A DNA stretch of 64,000 nt. It comes from an uncultured Clostridia bacterium. GTDB taxonomy: Bacteria; Bacillota; Clostridia; Oscillospirales; Ruminococcaceae. The notes under the pieces were generated by a model that searched no databases, had not been told where the DNA came from, and saw only the letters and a list, made by a program, of their open reading frames with translations. Of this stretch, positions 46,138 to 55,147 are shown one piece after another; within the stretch, counting starts at the first letter, position 1; every line of letters starts with the position of its first letter. The stretch spans positions 62,001 through 126,000 of the forward strand of contig CANQLI010000006.1 of NCBI GenBank assembly GCA_947624675.1, given 5' to 3'. The position numbers were made by a program, and so were the translations under genes.

Positions 46138-46171
46138 AGCCGCAGGAGCAGATTTTGCTCCTGCGGCTTTT
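46138..46171 (+). terminator. intrinsic terminator after the CPBP gene
   Basis: AGCCGCAGGAGCA pairs perfectly with TGCTCCTGCGGCT and is followed by TTT. Confidence 0.92.
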
Positions 46172-46178
46172 ATATAGC

Positions 46179-46217
46179 AAAACACACCCGAGCCGATTTG
46201 CGGTCCGAATGTGTTTT
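46179..46217 (-). terminator. intrinsic terminator after amt
   Basis: AAAACACA (46179-46186) pairs with TGTGTTTT (46210-46217), and further pairing continues inward. On the minus strand the tail is TTTTGCTATAT. Confidence 0.75.
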
Positions 46218-46278
46218 ACATAATTTATAAGTGGGATGGGGGCTTTGTTAAAAGTGTAAAAATCCCTTGTACTTATTT

Positions 46279-48048
46279 TTAATCATCCTGTAATGCGTCG
46301 TAACCAACTTCGCCGGTCCTTACCTTTACAACCTCTTCGACAGGGTAAACGAATATCTTACCGTCACCGATATGACCTGTGTAAAGAGCCGACTTAGCTG
46401 TGTCGATAACCTTCTGTACAGGTACCTTGCAAACTACTACTTCTACCTTAGACTTAGGAAGAAGATTTCCTTCGATCTCTACTCCACGGTAGTATTCAGG
46501 CTGTCCCTTCTGCATACCCATACCGAGTACATTCGTTACCGTTACACCTGTTACTGAAATTGATTCAAATGCCGAAAGCAGAGTGTTGAGCATCTGGTTC
46601 TTACAGATAACAACGATTTTTGAGATCTTATTGCTGCCCGGAGCAACATAGCTTTCTACCTCTACCGCCTTTTCAACCGGAACCTTCGGCTTTGCGGGAA
46701 TTGAAGGCTCAGGGATAGAAGAGGTGTGATCAACAGTTGTCGCAGTTATCTCAACAGCCGGTGCAAAGTCAGCATAGGATGATGCAAGACCGTGCTCTGT
46801 AACATCGAGACCGATTATCTCTTCCTCTCTGGAAGCACGAAGTCCTACCGTTGCCTTTATCGCAAAGAATACGATTATCATTGTTATAACAGCCCAAGCA
46901 CCTACCGTAAGTACGCCAAGAGCCTGCTTTCCTAATAGCTCAAATCCTCCGCCATAGAAAAGTCCTTTAGTATCAAGGCTGTATCCAGGAGTTGTACCTG
47001 TTGCGAAAAGTCCTACTGCTAAGGTTCCCCAGATTCCGTTCATCATATGAACAGCAACAGCGCCGACCGGGTCGTCAACATGGAAAACATAGTCGAGAAG
47101 CCATACGCCGAATACTACTAACAATCCTGCGACTGCTCCGATTATAAACGAGCCTGTCGCGTCAACTACATCACAGCCTGCCGTCACAGCTACAAGTCCT
47201 GCGAGCGATGCGTTTAAGCACATTGAAACATCAGGCTTACCGTATTTAATCCATGTAAATATCATACAGGTTACTGTTGCTACTGACGGAGCAATAGTAG
47301 TTGTAACAAAAATCGAACCGAGCTGATCTACGCTGGTTGCGGCAGCACCGTTAAATCCATACCAACCGAGCCATAGAATGAACACACCTAAAGCGCCTAT
47401 CGTAAGGTTGTGTCCGGGGAATGCGTGAACCTTTATTTTTCCGTCCTTACCTTTTGTAAACTTTCCGATACGGGGACCTAAAATTGTTGCACCGACTAAA
47501 GCAGCAATTCCGCCTACCATATGGATCGCACAAGAGCCTGCAAAATCGTGGAATCCCAATTCAGCAAGCCAGCCGCCGCCCCAGATCCAGTGAGCTTCGA
47601 TAGGATAGATAAGTCCCGAAATGACTGCTGAATATACACAGTAGGAAAGGAACTTTGTTCTCTCTGCCATAGCTCCTGAAACGATAGTTGCGGTAGTAGC
47701 ACAGAAAACCAGATTGAATACAAAATTTGACCAGTCAAAATCCTTATAGTTTGTAAGGATGTCAAATCCGGGCTTTCCTATAAAGCCTACCAGGTCTTCG
47801 CCAAGTAAAAGGCTGAAGCCGATGATGATGAACATTACCGTACCGATACAGAAGTCCATAAGGTTCTTCATAATAATGTTTCCGGCGTTTTTCGCTCTGG
47901 TGAAACCTGTTTCTACCATAGCGAAGCCTGCCTGCATCCAGAAAACGAGAGCAGCACCGATCAGAAACCATACGCCGAATATTGTACCGTCGATCTGATC
48001 GATGAACTCTGACATACCGTCAAGAACATTTTCTGCAAATAGTGTCAT
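46279..48048 (-). CDS. amt: ammonium transporter fused to a PII signalling domain
   Basis: The 589-residue product has an Amt channel (about 1-430, eleven membrane segments) with the twin histidines in AIHMVGG and AVHMMNG and the cytoplasmic tail motif IGLDVTEHG. A Pro/Val-rich linker (about 440-475) leads to a C-terminal PII domain (about 475-589) with LLPKSKVEVVV, YTGHIGDGKIFVYPVE and the RTGEVG tail. In most bacteria PII (GlnK) is a separate protein that plugs Amt; here it is tethered. No standard T-loop uridylylation tyrosine is evident in the expected context. The gene lies downstream of glnN, behind a leader terminator. Confidence 0.93.
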   Translation of the reverse strand: MTLFAENVLDGMSEFIDQIDGTIFGVWFLIGAALVFWMQAGFAMVETGFTRAKNAGNIIMKNLMDFCIGTVMFIIIGFSLLLGEDLVGFIGKPGFDILTNYKDFDWSNFVFNLVFCATTATIVSGAMAERTKFLSYCVYSAVISGLIYPIEAHWIWGGGWLAELGFHDFAGSCAIHMVGGIAALVGATILGPRIGKFTKGKDGKIKVHAFPGHNLTIGALGVFILWLGWYGFNGAAATSVDQLGSIFVTTTIAPSVATVTCMIFTWIKYGKPDVSMCLNASLAGLVAVTAGCDVVDATGSFIIGAVAGLLVVFGVWLLDYVFHVDDPVGAVAVHMMNGIWGTLAVGLFATGTTPGYSLDTKGLFYGGGFELLGKQALGVLTVGAWAVITMIIVFFAIKATVGLRASREEEIIGLDVTEHGLASSYADFAPAVEITATTVDHTSSIPEPSIPAKPKVPVEKAVEVESYVAPGSNKISKIVVICKNQMLNTLLSAFESISVTGVTVTNVLGMGMQKGQPEYYRGVEIEGNLLPKSKVEVVVCKVPVQKVIDTAKSALYTGHIGDGKIFVYPVEEVVKVRTGEVGYDALQDD

Positions 48049-48063
48049 AAAAATCTCTCCCTT

Positions 48064-48124
48064 TTAAAAAATAAAAGTGCAAACTCCTTTATGGCAATCG
48101 GCTGCCAAAAGGAAATTTGCACTT
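48064..48124 (-). terminator. attenuator terminator in the amt leader
   Basis: On the minus strand AAGTGCAAA (48124-48116) pairs with TTTGCACTT (48083-48075). Inner stems are CCTTT/AAAGG and GGCA/TGCC, and TTATTTTTT follows. Its 5' arm overlaps the hexaloop hairpin 48118-48133. Confidence 0.85.
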
Positions 48125-48133
48125 CTTTGTACA
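48118..48133 (-). promoter_or_regulatory. candidate ANTAR-target hairpin (antiterminator), amt leader
   Basis: On the minus strand UGUAC-AAAGAA-GUGCA: a five-pair stem with one G-U pair and a six-base loop with A at position 1 and G at position 4. It shares bases 48118-48124 with the terminator, so the two folds are mutually exclusive. Confidence 0.6.
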
Positions 48134-48167
48134 TCAGTTATTATGTTTTATCGAATGTGCCTATGAT

Positions 48168-50249
48168 TTAAACATAGAACAGCATTTTTCCGTATGTCGG
48201 ATATGGCCAATACTTTTCGCCGCAGAGCTTTTCAGCCTCATCAGCCGGAGCTCTAAGCTCGCCCATAGCGGTAAATACCTCATCGTGATAGAAGTTTGCC
48301 TTATCCTGAATATCAGTGATTCCCGCTGCATTTGCAGTGATAGTTTCAAGACTTGTAAGCTTTTCGTAGATCTCACTTTCGAGAGCCGAAAGCTTCTTGA
48401 CCACTTCGACTTCAAATTTAGCCTCGGCACCGCATTCTTTAGCAAGCTTCGCAGTCTTTCCAAGCTCCTTTACATATGTCGATATAGCAGGCAGAATATC
48501 CTTTTTAGCCATATCAATCATTGTCAATGCTTCGATGTTAAGTATCTTTACATATTCCTCTAAAAGTATCTCGATCCGTGAGTGTATTTCCGCCTCGGAA
48601 TAAACGCCGTGCTTCGTAAATACTTCTACATTTTTTGGATCAGCAAAGTGCGGTATAGCCTCCGGAGTGGACTTAAGATTTAAAAGTCCTCTCTTTTCTG
48701 CGATTAACGGCCATTCAGAGCTGTAACCGTCACCGTTAAAGATTATGTTCCAGTTTTCGTTGATAGTTTTCTTGATAAGGTCGTGAAGAGTAGCGTTAAA
48801 GTCATCTGCGTCCTTCAATACCTCATAAAACTCATCAAGCGCCTCTGCAACTATCGTATTAAGCACTGTGTTAGGTCCTGCGATAGAGAGCTTCGATCCC
48901 GGCATTCTGAACTCAAACTTATTACCTGTGAAGGCAAATGGAGACGTTCTGTTTCTGTCGGTGTTGTCGATCGGGAAGCTGGGAAGAACATCTACGCCGA
49001 TCTGCATTTCACCCGAACCGTGTCCGGCATATTGCTTGTCGTCCTTGATAGCTTCTAAGATAGCGGTCAGCTCATCGCCTAAGAACATTGAGATGATTGC
49101 CGGAGGAGCTTCGTTAGCACCAAGACGGTGATCGTTTCCGGCCGTTGCAACAGAAAGACGAAGCAGATCCTGATATTCATTAACAGCTTTGATAACCGCA
49201 ACGAGGAAGGTCAGGAACTGTGCGTTTTCGGCGGGAGTTTTTCCCGGCTCAAGGAGGTTTACACCTGTGTCGGTCGAAATAGACCAGTTGTTGTGCTTAC
49301 CTGAACCGTTTACACCTGCAAAAGGCTTTTCGTGAAGAAGGCACTTGAAGCCGTGCTTCTTAGCAACCTTTCTCATAGCCTCCATCATAAGCTGGTTGTG
49401 GTCGGTTGCGATATTGGTAGTCGAGAATATAGGCGCAAGCTCGTGCTGAGCAGGAGCGACCTCGTTGTGCTTTGTTTTAGCCATAATTCCAAGCTTCCAA
49501 AGCTCTTCGTCCAGATCTTTCATATAGGCTGAAATTCTCATCTTTACAGAGCCGAAGTAGTGATCCTCGAGCTCCTGACCCTTTGGAGCAGGTGCGCCGT
49601 AAAGTGTTCTTCCCGTATATATAAGGTCTTTTCTCTTTGCGTAGTCTTCTCTTTCGATAATAAAGTATTCCTGTTCCGCTCCGACAGTTGAAGTAACTCT
49701 CTTAGCATCGCTGCCGAAAAGCTTTAAAATCTTAAGCGCCGATTTATTGACCGCTTCCATCGAACGCAGAAGGGGAGTCTTTTTGTCAAGCGCCTCACCT
49801 GTGTAGGAGCAGAAAGCTGTCGGGATGCAAAGCGATCCGTCCTTAATAAACGCATATGATGTAGGGTCCCACGCCGTGTATCCTCTGGCTTCAAATGTAG
49901 CTCTGAGTCCTCCGGAAGGGAACGAAGATGCGTCAGGCTCTCCCTTAATAAGCTCCTTACCCGAAAACTCCATTATCACCTGTCCGTCTGCTGATGGCGA
50001 TATAAAGCTGTCGTGCTTTTCTGCGGTGATTCCGGTCATCGGCTGGAACCAGTGGGTAAAGTGGGTCGCGCCCTTTTCAATAGCCCAGTCCTTCATAGCA
50101 TTAGCCACCACATTTGCCACATTTGTGTCAAGCGGTGTGCCGTCCTCAATAGTTTTCTTCAAAGCCTTGAATGTTTCTTTCGGAAGCCGTGCCTTCATAA
50201 CCTTTAGGTTGAACACATTTTCTCCGAATAGCTCAGGAATGTTGCTCAT
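48168..50249 (-). CDS. glnN: glutamine synthetase type III
   Basis: The enzyme forms glutamine from glutamate, ammonia and ATP. The product (693 residues from the ATG at 50249) has the GSIII size and motifs: THWFQPMTG near the N-terminus, [48 protein letters not shown] and [23 protein letters not shown] eight bases upstream supports 50249 over the ATG at 50264. GSIII is typical of Ruminococcus and Bacteroidetes. The gene has its own promoter and an attenuator. Confidence 0.95.
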   Translation of the reverse strand: MSNIPELFGENVFNLKVMKARLPKETFKALKKTIEDGTPLDTNVANVVANAMKDWAIEKGATHFTHWFQPMTGITAEKHDSFISPSADGQVIMEFSGKELIKGEPDASSFPSGGLRATFEARGYTAWDPTSYAFIKDGSLCIPTAFCSYTGEALDKKTPLLRSMEAVNKSALKILKLFGSDAKRVTSTVGAEQEYFIIEREDYAKRKDLIYTGRTLYGAPAPKGQELEDHYFGSVKMRISAYMKDLDEELWKLGIMAKTKHNEVAPAQHELAPIFSTTNIATDHNQLMMEAMRKVAKKHGFKCLLHEKPFAGVNGSGKHNNWSISTDTGVNLLEPGKTPAENAQFLTFLVAVIKAVNEYQDLLRLSVATAGNDHRLGANEAPPAIISMFLGDELTAILEAIKDDKQYAGHGSGEMQIGVDVLPSFPIDNTDRNRTSPFAFTGNKFEFRMPGSKLSIAGPNTVLNTIVAEALDEFYEVLKDADDFNATLHDLIKKTINENWNIIFNGDGYSSEWPLIAEKRGLLNLKSTPEAIPHFADPKNVEVFTKHGVYSEAEIHSRIEILLEEYVKILNIEALTMIDMAKKDILPAISTYVKELGKTAKLAKECGAEAKFEVEVVKKLSALESEIYEKLTSLETITANAAGITDIQDKANFYHDEVFTAMGELRAPADEAEKLCGEKYWPYPTYGKMLFYV

Positions 50250-50272
50250 TTCCAAGTCCTCCATTCTAAATT

Positions 50273-50317
50273 AAATAAAAAGGCACTGCGAGCATTGATA
50301 TTGCTCACAGCGCCTTT
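50273..50317 (-). terminator. attenuator terminator in the glnN leader
   Basis: On the minus strand AAGGCGCTGTGAGCA pairs with TGCTCGCAGTGCCTT (50316-50280; two mismatches) and is followed by TTTATTT. Its 5' arm overlaps the hexaloop hairpin 50307-50322. Confidence 0.85.
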
Positions 50318-50322
50318 GCTGT
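50307..50322 (-). promoter_or_regulatory. candidate ANTAR-target hairpin (antiterminator), glnN leader
   Basis: On the minus strand ACAGC-AAAGGC-GCTGT is a perfect five-pair stem with a six-base loop, A at position 1 and G at position 4. It shares bases 50307-50316 with the terminator. Confidence 0.65.
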
Positions 50323-50332
50323 TTACATTATT

Positions 50333-50361
50333 AGTATATTCTTGTGTAATTGATTTGTCAA
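50333..50361 (-). promoter_or_regulatory. glnN promoter
   Basis: On the minus strand TTGACA (50361-50356), 17 bases, TATACT (50338-50333). Transcription would begin just before the hexaloop hairpin. Confidence 0.8.
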
Positions 50362-50601
50362 GTCCTTTTTTGTAATTTTATTATATTTGTTAAAAAAGCA
50401 TAACATTAAAAAACTACTGTTTAAAAATTTACTGCAAATCTTACAAATTCACTTTGATTTGGCATAGAAATCGCATAAGATAGCCTGTATTTTTTGCAAT
50501 TTATAATGTTAAATCCTGCAAAAAAATTTAGATGAGTCGTGAGATATAAACGGTTTAAAGCACAAAATGAATTTTTATATCAAATATTATGCAAACAGGG
50601 G

Positions 50602-50630
50602 TTGACAAAAGCATATTAGTATGATAATAT
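50602..50630 (+). promoter_or_regulatory. glutamate synthase operon promoter
   Basis: TTGACA (50602-50607), 17 bases, TAATAT (50625-50630). Confidence 0.75.
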
Positions 50631-50636
50631 ATTTAA

Positions 50637-50822
50637 GGCGCTCGACAGCGCGTTATAACTTGTTGGAACAAAGGCGTTCATAAAAGCTTTTTGCCTCGTC
50701 ATATTATAAAGGTATCAGGTATACTATTTATAATACGCGTGTAAGAGGAAAAGGGCTTTGATGATCGCATTTTTTATTTTTATGTCAGCAGATGAAACAT
50801 AATTTATAAGGAGGAGAGAGTA
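50637..50822 (+). promoter_or_regulatory. structured leader of the glutamate synthase operon
   Basis: Three foldable elements are seen: GCGCT-CGAC-AGCGC at the 5' end (50638-50651), GAAC-AAAGGC-GTTC (50666-50679), whose loop is identical to that in the glnN leader, and ATTATAAA/TTTATAAT (50703-50733) enclosing a smaller GTAT/ATAC stem. A T-run (50770-50783) follows, but no clear terminator stem precedes it. The role as an ANTAR target is inference. Confidence 0.5.
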
Positions 50823-51920
50823 ATGCTTAAAGAGGGACAAGTAAGGATCCCATCGGGCTGCGCTATTTCGGGAATCATCTCAAAAAGCGGAAAAAAGATA
50901 AACGGTGAAAGGATAGTAAAGAGCATTGCGACCATGCACGATCGATCAAACGGTCTTGGGGGAGGCTTTGCGGGATATGGCATTTACCCGCAGTATAAGG
51001 ACCTTTATGCTTTTCATGTTTTTTACGACGGAAACAGCGCAAGAGAGGAATGCGAAAGATTTTTAGACCGCCATTTTGACATAATAAATCTGTCGAAGAT
51101 TCCGGTAAGACCCAGCAGTAAGATAACTGCAGAGCCACTTATATGGAGATATTTTGTCAATCCGCTTCCGACAAAGCTCACCGACAGTCACCTTGATGAA
51201 AAGGAGTTTGTGTCAAGAAGCGTTATAAGGATAAATTCGCAGATAGACGGCGCTTATGTTTTCTCATGTGGAAAAAATATGGGCGTGTTCAAAGCGGTAG
51301 GTTATCCTGAGGATGTCGGAGATTATTTCAGACTTGAGGAATATGACGGATACGCATGGACCGCACACGGAAGATATCCGACAAACACTCCGGGCTGGTG
51401 GGGAGGAGCTCATCCGTTTGCTATGCTTGATTATTCGATAGTTCATAACGGAGAGATCTCAAGCTATGACGCAAACAGAAGAGATATTGAAATGTACGGT
51501 TATAAATGCACCCTTCAGACGGACACTGAGGTAATTACATATATTATTGACTATCTTCTGAGAAAGCAAAAGCTTTCTTTAAAGGATGCTGCAAGCGTTA
51601 TCGCAGCGCCATTCTGGTCGACTATTGAGAATCAGCCTAAGGCGCAGAGAGAAAAGCTCACATATTTGAGAAGCGCTTTTCCGGGACTCCTTATAACAGG
51701 ACCTTTTTCTATAATTCTGGGCTTTGAGGGCGGACTTATGGCACTTAACGATCGACTTAAGCTAAGATCTATGGTCATCGGCGAAAAGGACGATATGGTC
51801 TATATGGCGAGTGAAGAATGTGCTATAAGGATAATTGAGCCTGAGCTTGATAAGCTATGGTCACCTAGGGGCGGAGAGCCTGTGATAGTTACACTGGATT
51901 CAATGAAAAGCAGTAAGTAA
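50823..51920 (+). CDS. glutamate synthase, glutamine amidotransferase domain subunit
   Basis: The 365-residue product is a class II glutamine amidotransferase of the stand-alone glutamate synthase type. The likely catalytic cysteine is in PSGCAISGI (Cys14), exposed after removal of a short propeptide. AHGRYPTNTPGWWGGAHPF and DYSIVHNGEISSYDANRR are family motifs, and RTDTEV-type text appears as LQTDTEVI. It would release ammonia for the FMN subunit encoded next. AGGAGGAG precedes the ATG. The gene opens a five-gene operon encoding a split glutamate synthase. Confidence 0.9.
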   Translation: MLKEGQVRIPSGCAISGIISKSGKKINGERIVKSIATMHDRSNGLGGGFAGYGIYPQYKDLYAFHVFYDGNSAREECERFLDRHFDIINLSKIPVRPSSKITAEPLIWRYFVNPLPTKLTDSHLDEKEFVSRSVIRINSQIDGAYVFSCGKNMGVFKAVGYPEDVGDYFRLEEYDGYAWTAHGRYPTNTPGWWGGAHPFAMLDYSIVHNGEISSYDANRRDIEMYGYKCTLQTDTEVITYIIDYLLRKQKLSLKDAASVIAAPFWSTIENQPKAQREKLTYLRSAFPGLLITGPFSIILGFEGGLMALNDRLKLRSMVIGEKDDMVYMASEECAIRIIEPELDKLWSPRGGEPVIVTLDSMKSSK

Positions 51921-51934
51921 AAGGAGAAAAAATA

Positions 51935-53440
51935 ATGGCTATTGATTTTTTATATCCTGAATATGAGATAAAAAGGGATAGAGATAAATGTATATGCTGC
52001 CGTGTCTGTGAAAGGCAGTGTGCAAACGAAGCTCACTGGTATGATCCGGAGCTTCAGATGATGATGTGCGACAGCGCAAAGTGTGTAAACTGTCACAGGT
52101 GTGTGGCGCTTTGTCCGACAAGAGCGCTTAAAATAGTAAAGACTGATCACACATTTAAAGAGAATGCAAACTGGACAGGTGAGCATATTGCGGAAATTTA
52201 TCGCCAGGCAGGAACTGGCGGAGTTTTACTGTCATCAATGGGAAATCCTAAGAAGTATCCGATCTACTGGGATAAGATGCTAATCAATGCTTCTCAGGTC
52301 ACAAACCCGCCTATTGACCCGCTGAGAGAGCCAATGGAAACAAAGGTGTTTTTGGGTGCAAAGCCGGGAAAGGTCGAGTTTAATTCTAAGGGAGAGATAA
52401 AGAATAATCTCCCTCCTCAGCTTAAGCTTGAAGTACCTATAATGTTTTCTGCTATGAGCTACGGCTCTATAAGCTACAACGCTCACGAATCTCTCGCAAG
52501 AGCGGCAAGAGAGCTAGGAACATTTTACAACACAGGTGAGGGAGGACTTCACGAGGACTTTTATAAGTACGGTGCGAACACGATAGTTCAGGTGGCTTCG
52601 GGAAGATTCGGTGTACATAAGGATTATCTTAATGCAGGAGCTGCTATCGAAATAAAAATGGGACAGGGAGCAAAGCCGGGAATCGGCGGACACCTTCCCG
52701 GAATAAAGGTCCGTGAGGACATTTCAAGAACGAGAATGATCCCGGAGGGCTCTGACGCTATATCGCCCGCGCCGCACCACGATATTTATTCTATTGAGGA
52801 TCTAAGACAGCTCGTTTATTCACTTAAGGAAGCGTCAGACTATAAAAAGCCTGTTATAGTAAAGATCGCTGCCGTGCATAATGTTGCGGCAATAGCTTCA
52901 GGTATTGCAAGAGGCGGAGCGGATATTATCGCAATAGACGGATACCGGGGCGGAACGGGAGCTGCTCCTACAAGAATAAGGGATAATGTGGGTATTCCGA
53001 TAGAGCTCGCTTTAGCTGCTGTTGACCAGCGCTTAAGAGAAGAGGGAATAAGAAACAATGTATCTATCGTTGTCGGAGGTTCTATACGCTCTTCAGCTGA
53101 TGTAGTAAAGGCGATAGCACTTGGCGCGGATGCCGTATATATCGCAACGAGTGCGCTTATGGCACTTGGCTGTCATCTTTGCAGAAGCTGTCAGAAGGGC
53201 AACTGTAACTGGGGAATAGCTACACAACGCCCTGAGCTTGTAAGAAGACTTAATCCCGACATAGGATATAAACGGCTTGTAAACCTTGTTACCGCATGGA
53301 ATCACGAAATCAAGGAGATAATGGGCGGAATGGGTATCAACTCTATCGAGTCGCTAAGAGGAAACCGTTTGATGTTAAGAGGAATAGGACTTACTGAAAA
53401 AGAGCTGTCAATACTCGGCATCAAGCACGCAGGCGAATAG
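51935..53440 (+). CDS. glutamate synthase FMN-binding (central) subunit with ferredoxin domain
   Basis: The 501-residue product has an N-terminal 2x[4Fe-4S] ferredoxin-like domain (CICCRVCERQC and CVNCHRCVALC, residues 17-60), then a Glu_synthase barrel with TGEGGLHEDF, MGQGAKPGIGGHLPG, SPAPHHDIYSIEDL, KIAAVHNVAAIASG and a 3Fe-4S type motif CHLCRSCQKGNC. This is the archaeal-type arrangement in which the barrel, amidotransferase and GXGXG domains are separate proteins. It is the catalytic heart, aminating 2-oxoglutarate to glutamate. It starts 14 bases after the amidotransferase gene. Confidence 0.93.
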   Translation: MAIDFLYPEYEIKRDRDKCICCRVCERQCANEAHWYDPELQMMMCDSAKCVNCHRCVALCPTRALKIVKTDHTFKENANWTGEHIAEIYRQAGTGGVLLSSMGNPKKYPIYWDKMLINASQVTNPPIDPLREPMETKVFLGAKPGKVEFNSKGEIKNNLPPQLKLEVPIMFSAMSYGSISYNAHESLARAARELGTFYNTGEGGLHEDFYKYGANTIVQVASGRFGVHKDYLNAGAAIEIKMGQGAKPGIGGHLPGIKVREDISRTRMIPEGSDAISPAPHHDIYSIEDLRQLVYSLKEASDYKKPVIVKIAAVHNVAAIASGIARGGADIIAIDGYRGGTGAAPTRIRDNVGIPIELALAAVDQRLREEGIRNNVSIVVGGSIRSSADVVKAIALGADAVYIATSALMALGCHLCRSCQKGNCNWGIATQRPELVRRLNPDIGYKRLVNLVTAWNHEIKEIMGGMGINSIESLRGNRLMLRGIGLTEKELSILGIKHAGE

Positions 53441-53459
53441 TTTAAGGAGGACAAGGCTG

Positions 53460-53891
53460 ATGAAGCGTATATATGTTAATGAAAAATGGTGTCTTGGATG
53501 TCACCTTTGTGAATATTACTGTGCATTTGCAAATTCGGGAAAGGACAGTATGGTAAAGGCTCTTAAAAATGTCACTATAAATCCAAGAATAAGAATTGAA
53601 GAGCACGGCGGTATCTCCTTTGCGGTTTCCTGCCGTCACTGTGAGGAGCCTATCTGCACAAAGAGCTGTATAACAGGTGCTTTGACTGTAAATGACGGAG
53701 TTATTCAGATCGACAAGGATAAGTGTGTTGGCTGTTATACCTGTATCCTTACCTGTCCATACGGTGCGATAGTTCCGTCAGATACGGGAGCTATACAAAA
53801 GTGCGAGCTTTGTATCAACAATTCCTCCGGTAAGCCTGCCTGTGTTGCCGGCTGTCCAAACAAGGCTATTGTATTTGAGGAAAAGGAATAG
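53460..53891 (+). CDS. 4Fe-4S ferredoxin-type electron-transfer subunit
   Basis: The 143-residue product has several cysteine clusters: CLGCHLCEYYC, CRHCEEPICTKSC, CVGCYTCILTC and a final CELCINNSSGKPACVAGC. This is the HycB/DmsB-like four-cluster pattern. It probably carries electrons from the NAD(P)H oxidoreductase encoded next to the FMN subunit; the partner is inferred from operon order. GGAGG precedes the ATG. Confidence 0.9.
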   Translation: MKRIYVNEKWCLGCHLCEYYCAFANSGKDSMVKALKNVTINPRIRIEEHGGISFAVSCRHCEEPICTKSCITGALTVNDGVIQIDKDKCVGCYTCILTCPYGAIVPSDTGAIQKCELCINNSSGKPACVAGCPNKAIVFEEKE

Positions 53892-53905
53892 GGGGGCGGA
53901 TGAGT

Positions 53906-55132
53906 ATGTCAAAGTATGTTATTATAGGAAACTCCGCAGCGGCGATAGGCTGTGTAGAGGGAATAAGACAGATCGATAAGAAGGGCGACATAACTCTTAT
54001 AGCGTCTGAGCCCCATCACACCTATTCAAGACCTCTTATTTCATATCTTCTCTATGGAAAGACCGATGAACAGAGAATGAAATACCGCCCGAATGATTTT
54101 TATAAAAAGAATAAGGTAACAAAAAAGCTTGGCGAAACAGTTGTAAGTATAGACAAGAAAAATAAAACCGTCACTCTTAAAAGCGGAGAGGTCATAGGAT
54201 ATGAAAAGCTTATGGTAGCTACTGGGTCTAATCCTTTTATTCCGCCGATGGAGGGACTTGACAGTGTTAAGAATAAGTTTACATTTATGACGCTTGACGA
54301 TGCTAAGGCTCTTGAAAAGGCGATAAGCAAAAACACAAGAGTGCTTATAGTAGGAGCCGGACTTATCGGACTTAAATGCGTTGAGGGAATTCTCGACAGG
54401 GTCGCAAGCGTGGATGTTGTTGATCTTGCAAACAGGGTGTTACCGTCTATACTTGATGAGACAGGCTCGGAGCTTGTTAAGAAATTCCTTGAGAAAAAGG
54501 GAGTAAGGTTTTACTTAAACGACAGCGTTGAGAAATTTGATAAAAATAAGGCTATTTTAAAAAGCGGTAAATCCGTTGGCTATGATGTGGTAGTTATTGC
54601 AGTGGGCGTGCGTCCGAATATTTCTCTGATTAAGGATATTGGCGGAAAGTGTCAAAGAGCAATTATTACAAACAACAAATGTGAGACCTCTATAAAGGAC
54701 ATATACGCAGCAGGCGACTGCACCGAATCAATCGACTGTGCATCCGGCGAGTATAAAGTAATGGCTCTTTTGCCTAATGCCTATATGCAGGGAGAAACTG
54801 CCGGAATAAATATGGCCGGAGGCACAAAGCTTTATGATAACGCGATTTTGATGAACGCGATAGGATTTTTCGGCTATCATATGATAACTGCCGGTGATTA
54901 TGTGGGAGAGACTTATGAATCACTTGATGGAGAAAACTACAAAAAGCTGTTTTATAAGGACAATCGACTTATGGGCTTTATAATGATAGGAGATGTTATG
55001 AGGGCCGGAATTTATACAAGCCTTATAAAAAATAAGACAGACCTTAATACTATCGACTTTGAGCTTATTAAGGAAAAGCCGCAGCTTATGGCTTTTTCAA
55101 AGAAGAAGAGAAGCGAATTTTTAGCAAAGTAA
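53906..55132 (+). CDS. FAD-dependent NAD(P)H oxidoreductase
   Basis: The product (408 residues) has two Rossmann motifs, YVIIGNSAAAIGCVEGI for FAD and VLIVGAGLIGLKCVEGI for NAD(P)H, with VATGSNPFIPPM and IYAAGDCTE. It resembles the NADH-nitrite reductase/rubredoxin reductase group and likely supplies electrons to glutamate synthase. I use the ATG at 53906, nine bases from a GGGGGG site, rather than the one at 53900, only three away. Confidence 0.9.
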   Translation: MSKYVIIGNSAAAIGCVEGIRQIDKKGDITLIASEPHHTYSRPLISYLLYGKTDEQRMKYRPNDFYKKNKVTKKLGETVVSIDKKNKTVTLKSGEVIGYEKLMVATGSNPFIPPMEGLDSVKNKFTFMTLDDAKALEKAISKNTRVLIVGAGLIGLKCVEGILDRVASVDVVDLANRVLPSILDETGSELVKKFLEKKGVRFYLNDSVEKFDKNKAILKSGKSVGYDVVVIAVGVRPNISLIKDIGGKCQRAIITNNKCETSIKDIYAAGDCTESIDCASGEYKVMALLPNAYMQGETAGINMAGGTKLYDNAILMNAIGFFGYHMITAGDYVGETYESLDGENYKKLFYKDNRLMGFIMIGDVMRAGIYTSLIKNKTDLNTIDFELIKEKPQLMAFSKKKRSEFLAK

Positions 55133-55147
55133 GGAGATGGGGAAAAT

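Larger units (their letters stand above)
50250..50822. other. 573-base divergent control region
   Basis: No gene is visible between glnN and the glutamate synthase operon. The region contains the glnN leader and promoter, an AT-rich middle, and the promoter and 186-base leader of the glutamate synthase genes. Confidence 0.8.

Noticed and set aside
50666-50679. GAAC-N6-GTTC considered as a LexA/DinR box
   Set aside because: The Firmicute LexA box needs GAAC-N4-GTTC. The six-base spacing and the loop identity with the glnN leader favour an RNA hairpin.
50761-50802. Possible 13-codon leader peptide before the glutamate synthase genes
   Set aside because: The product is not enriched in a relevant amino acid, and the frame overlaps a T-run. 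Evidence is too weak.
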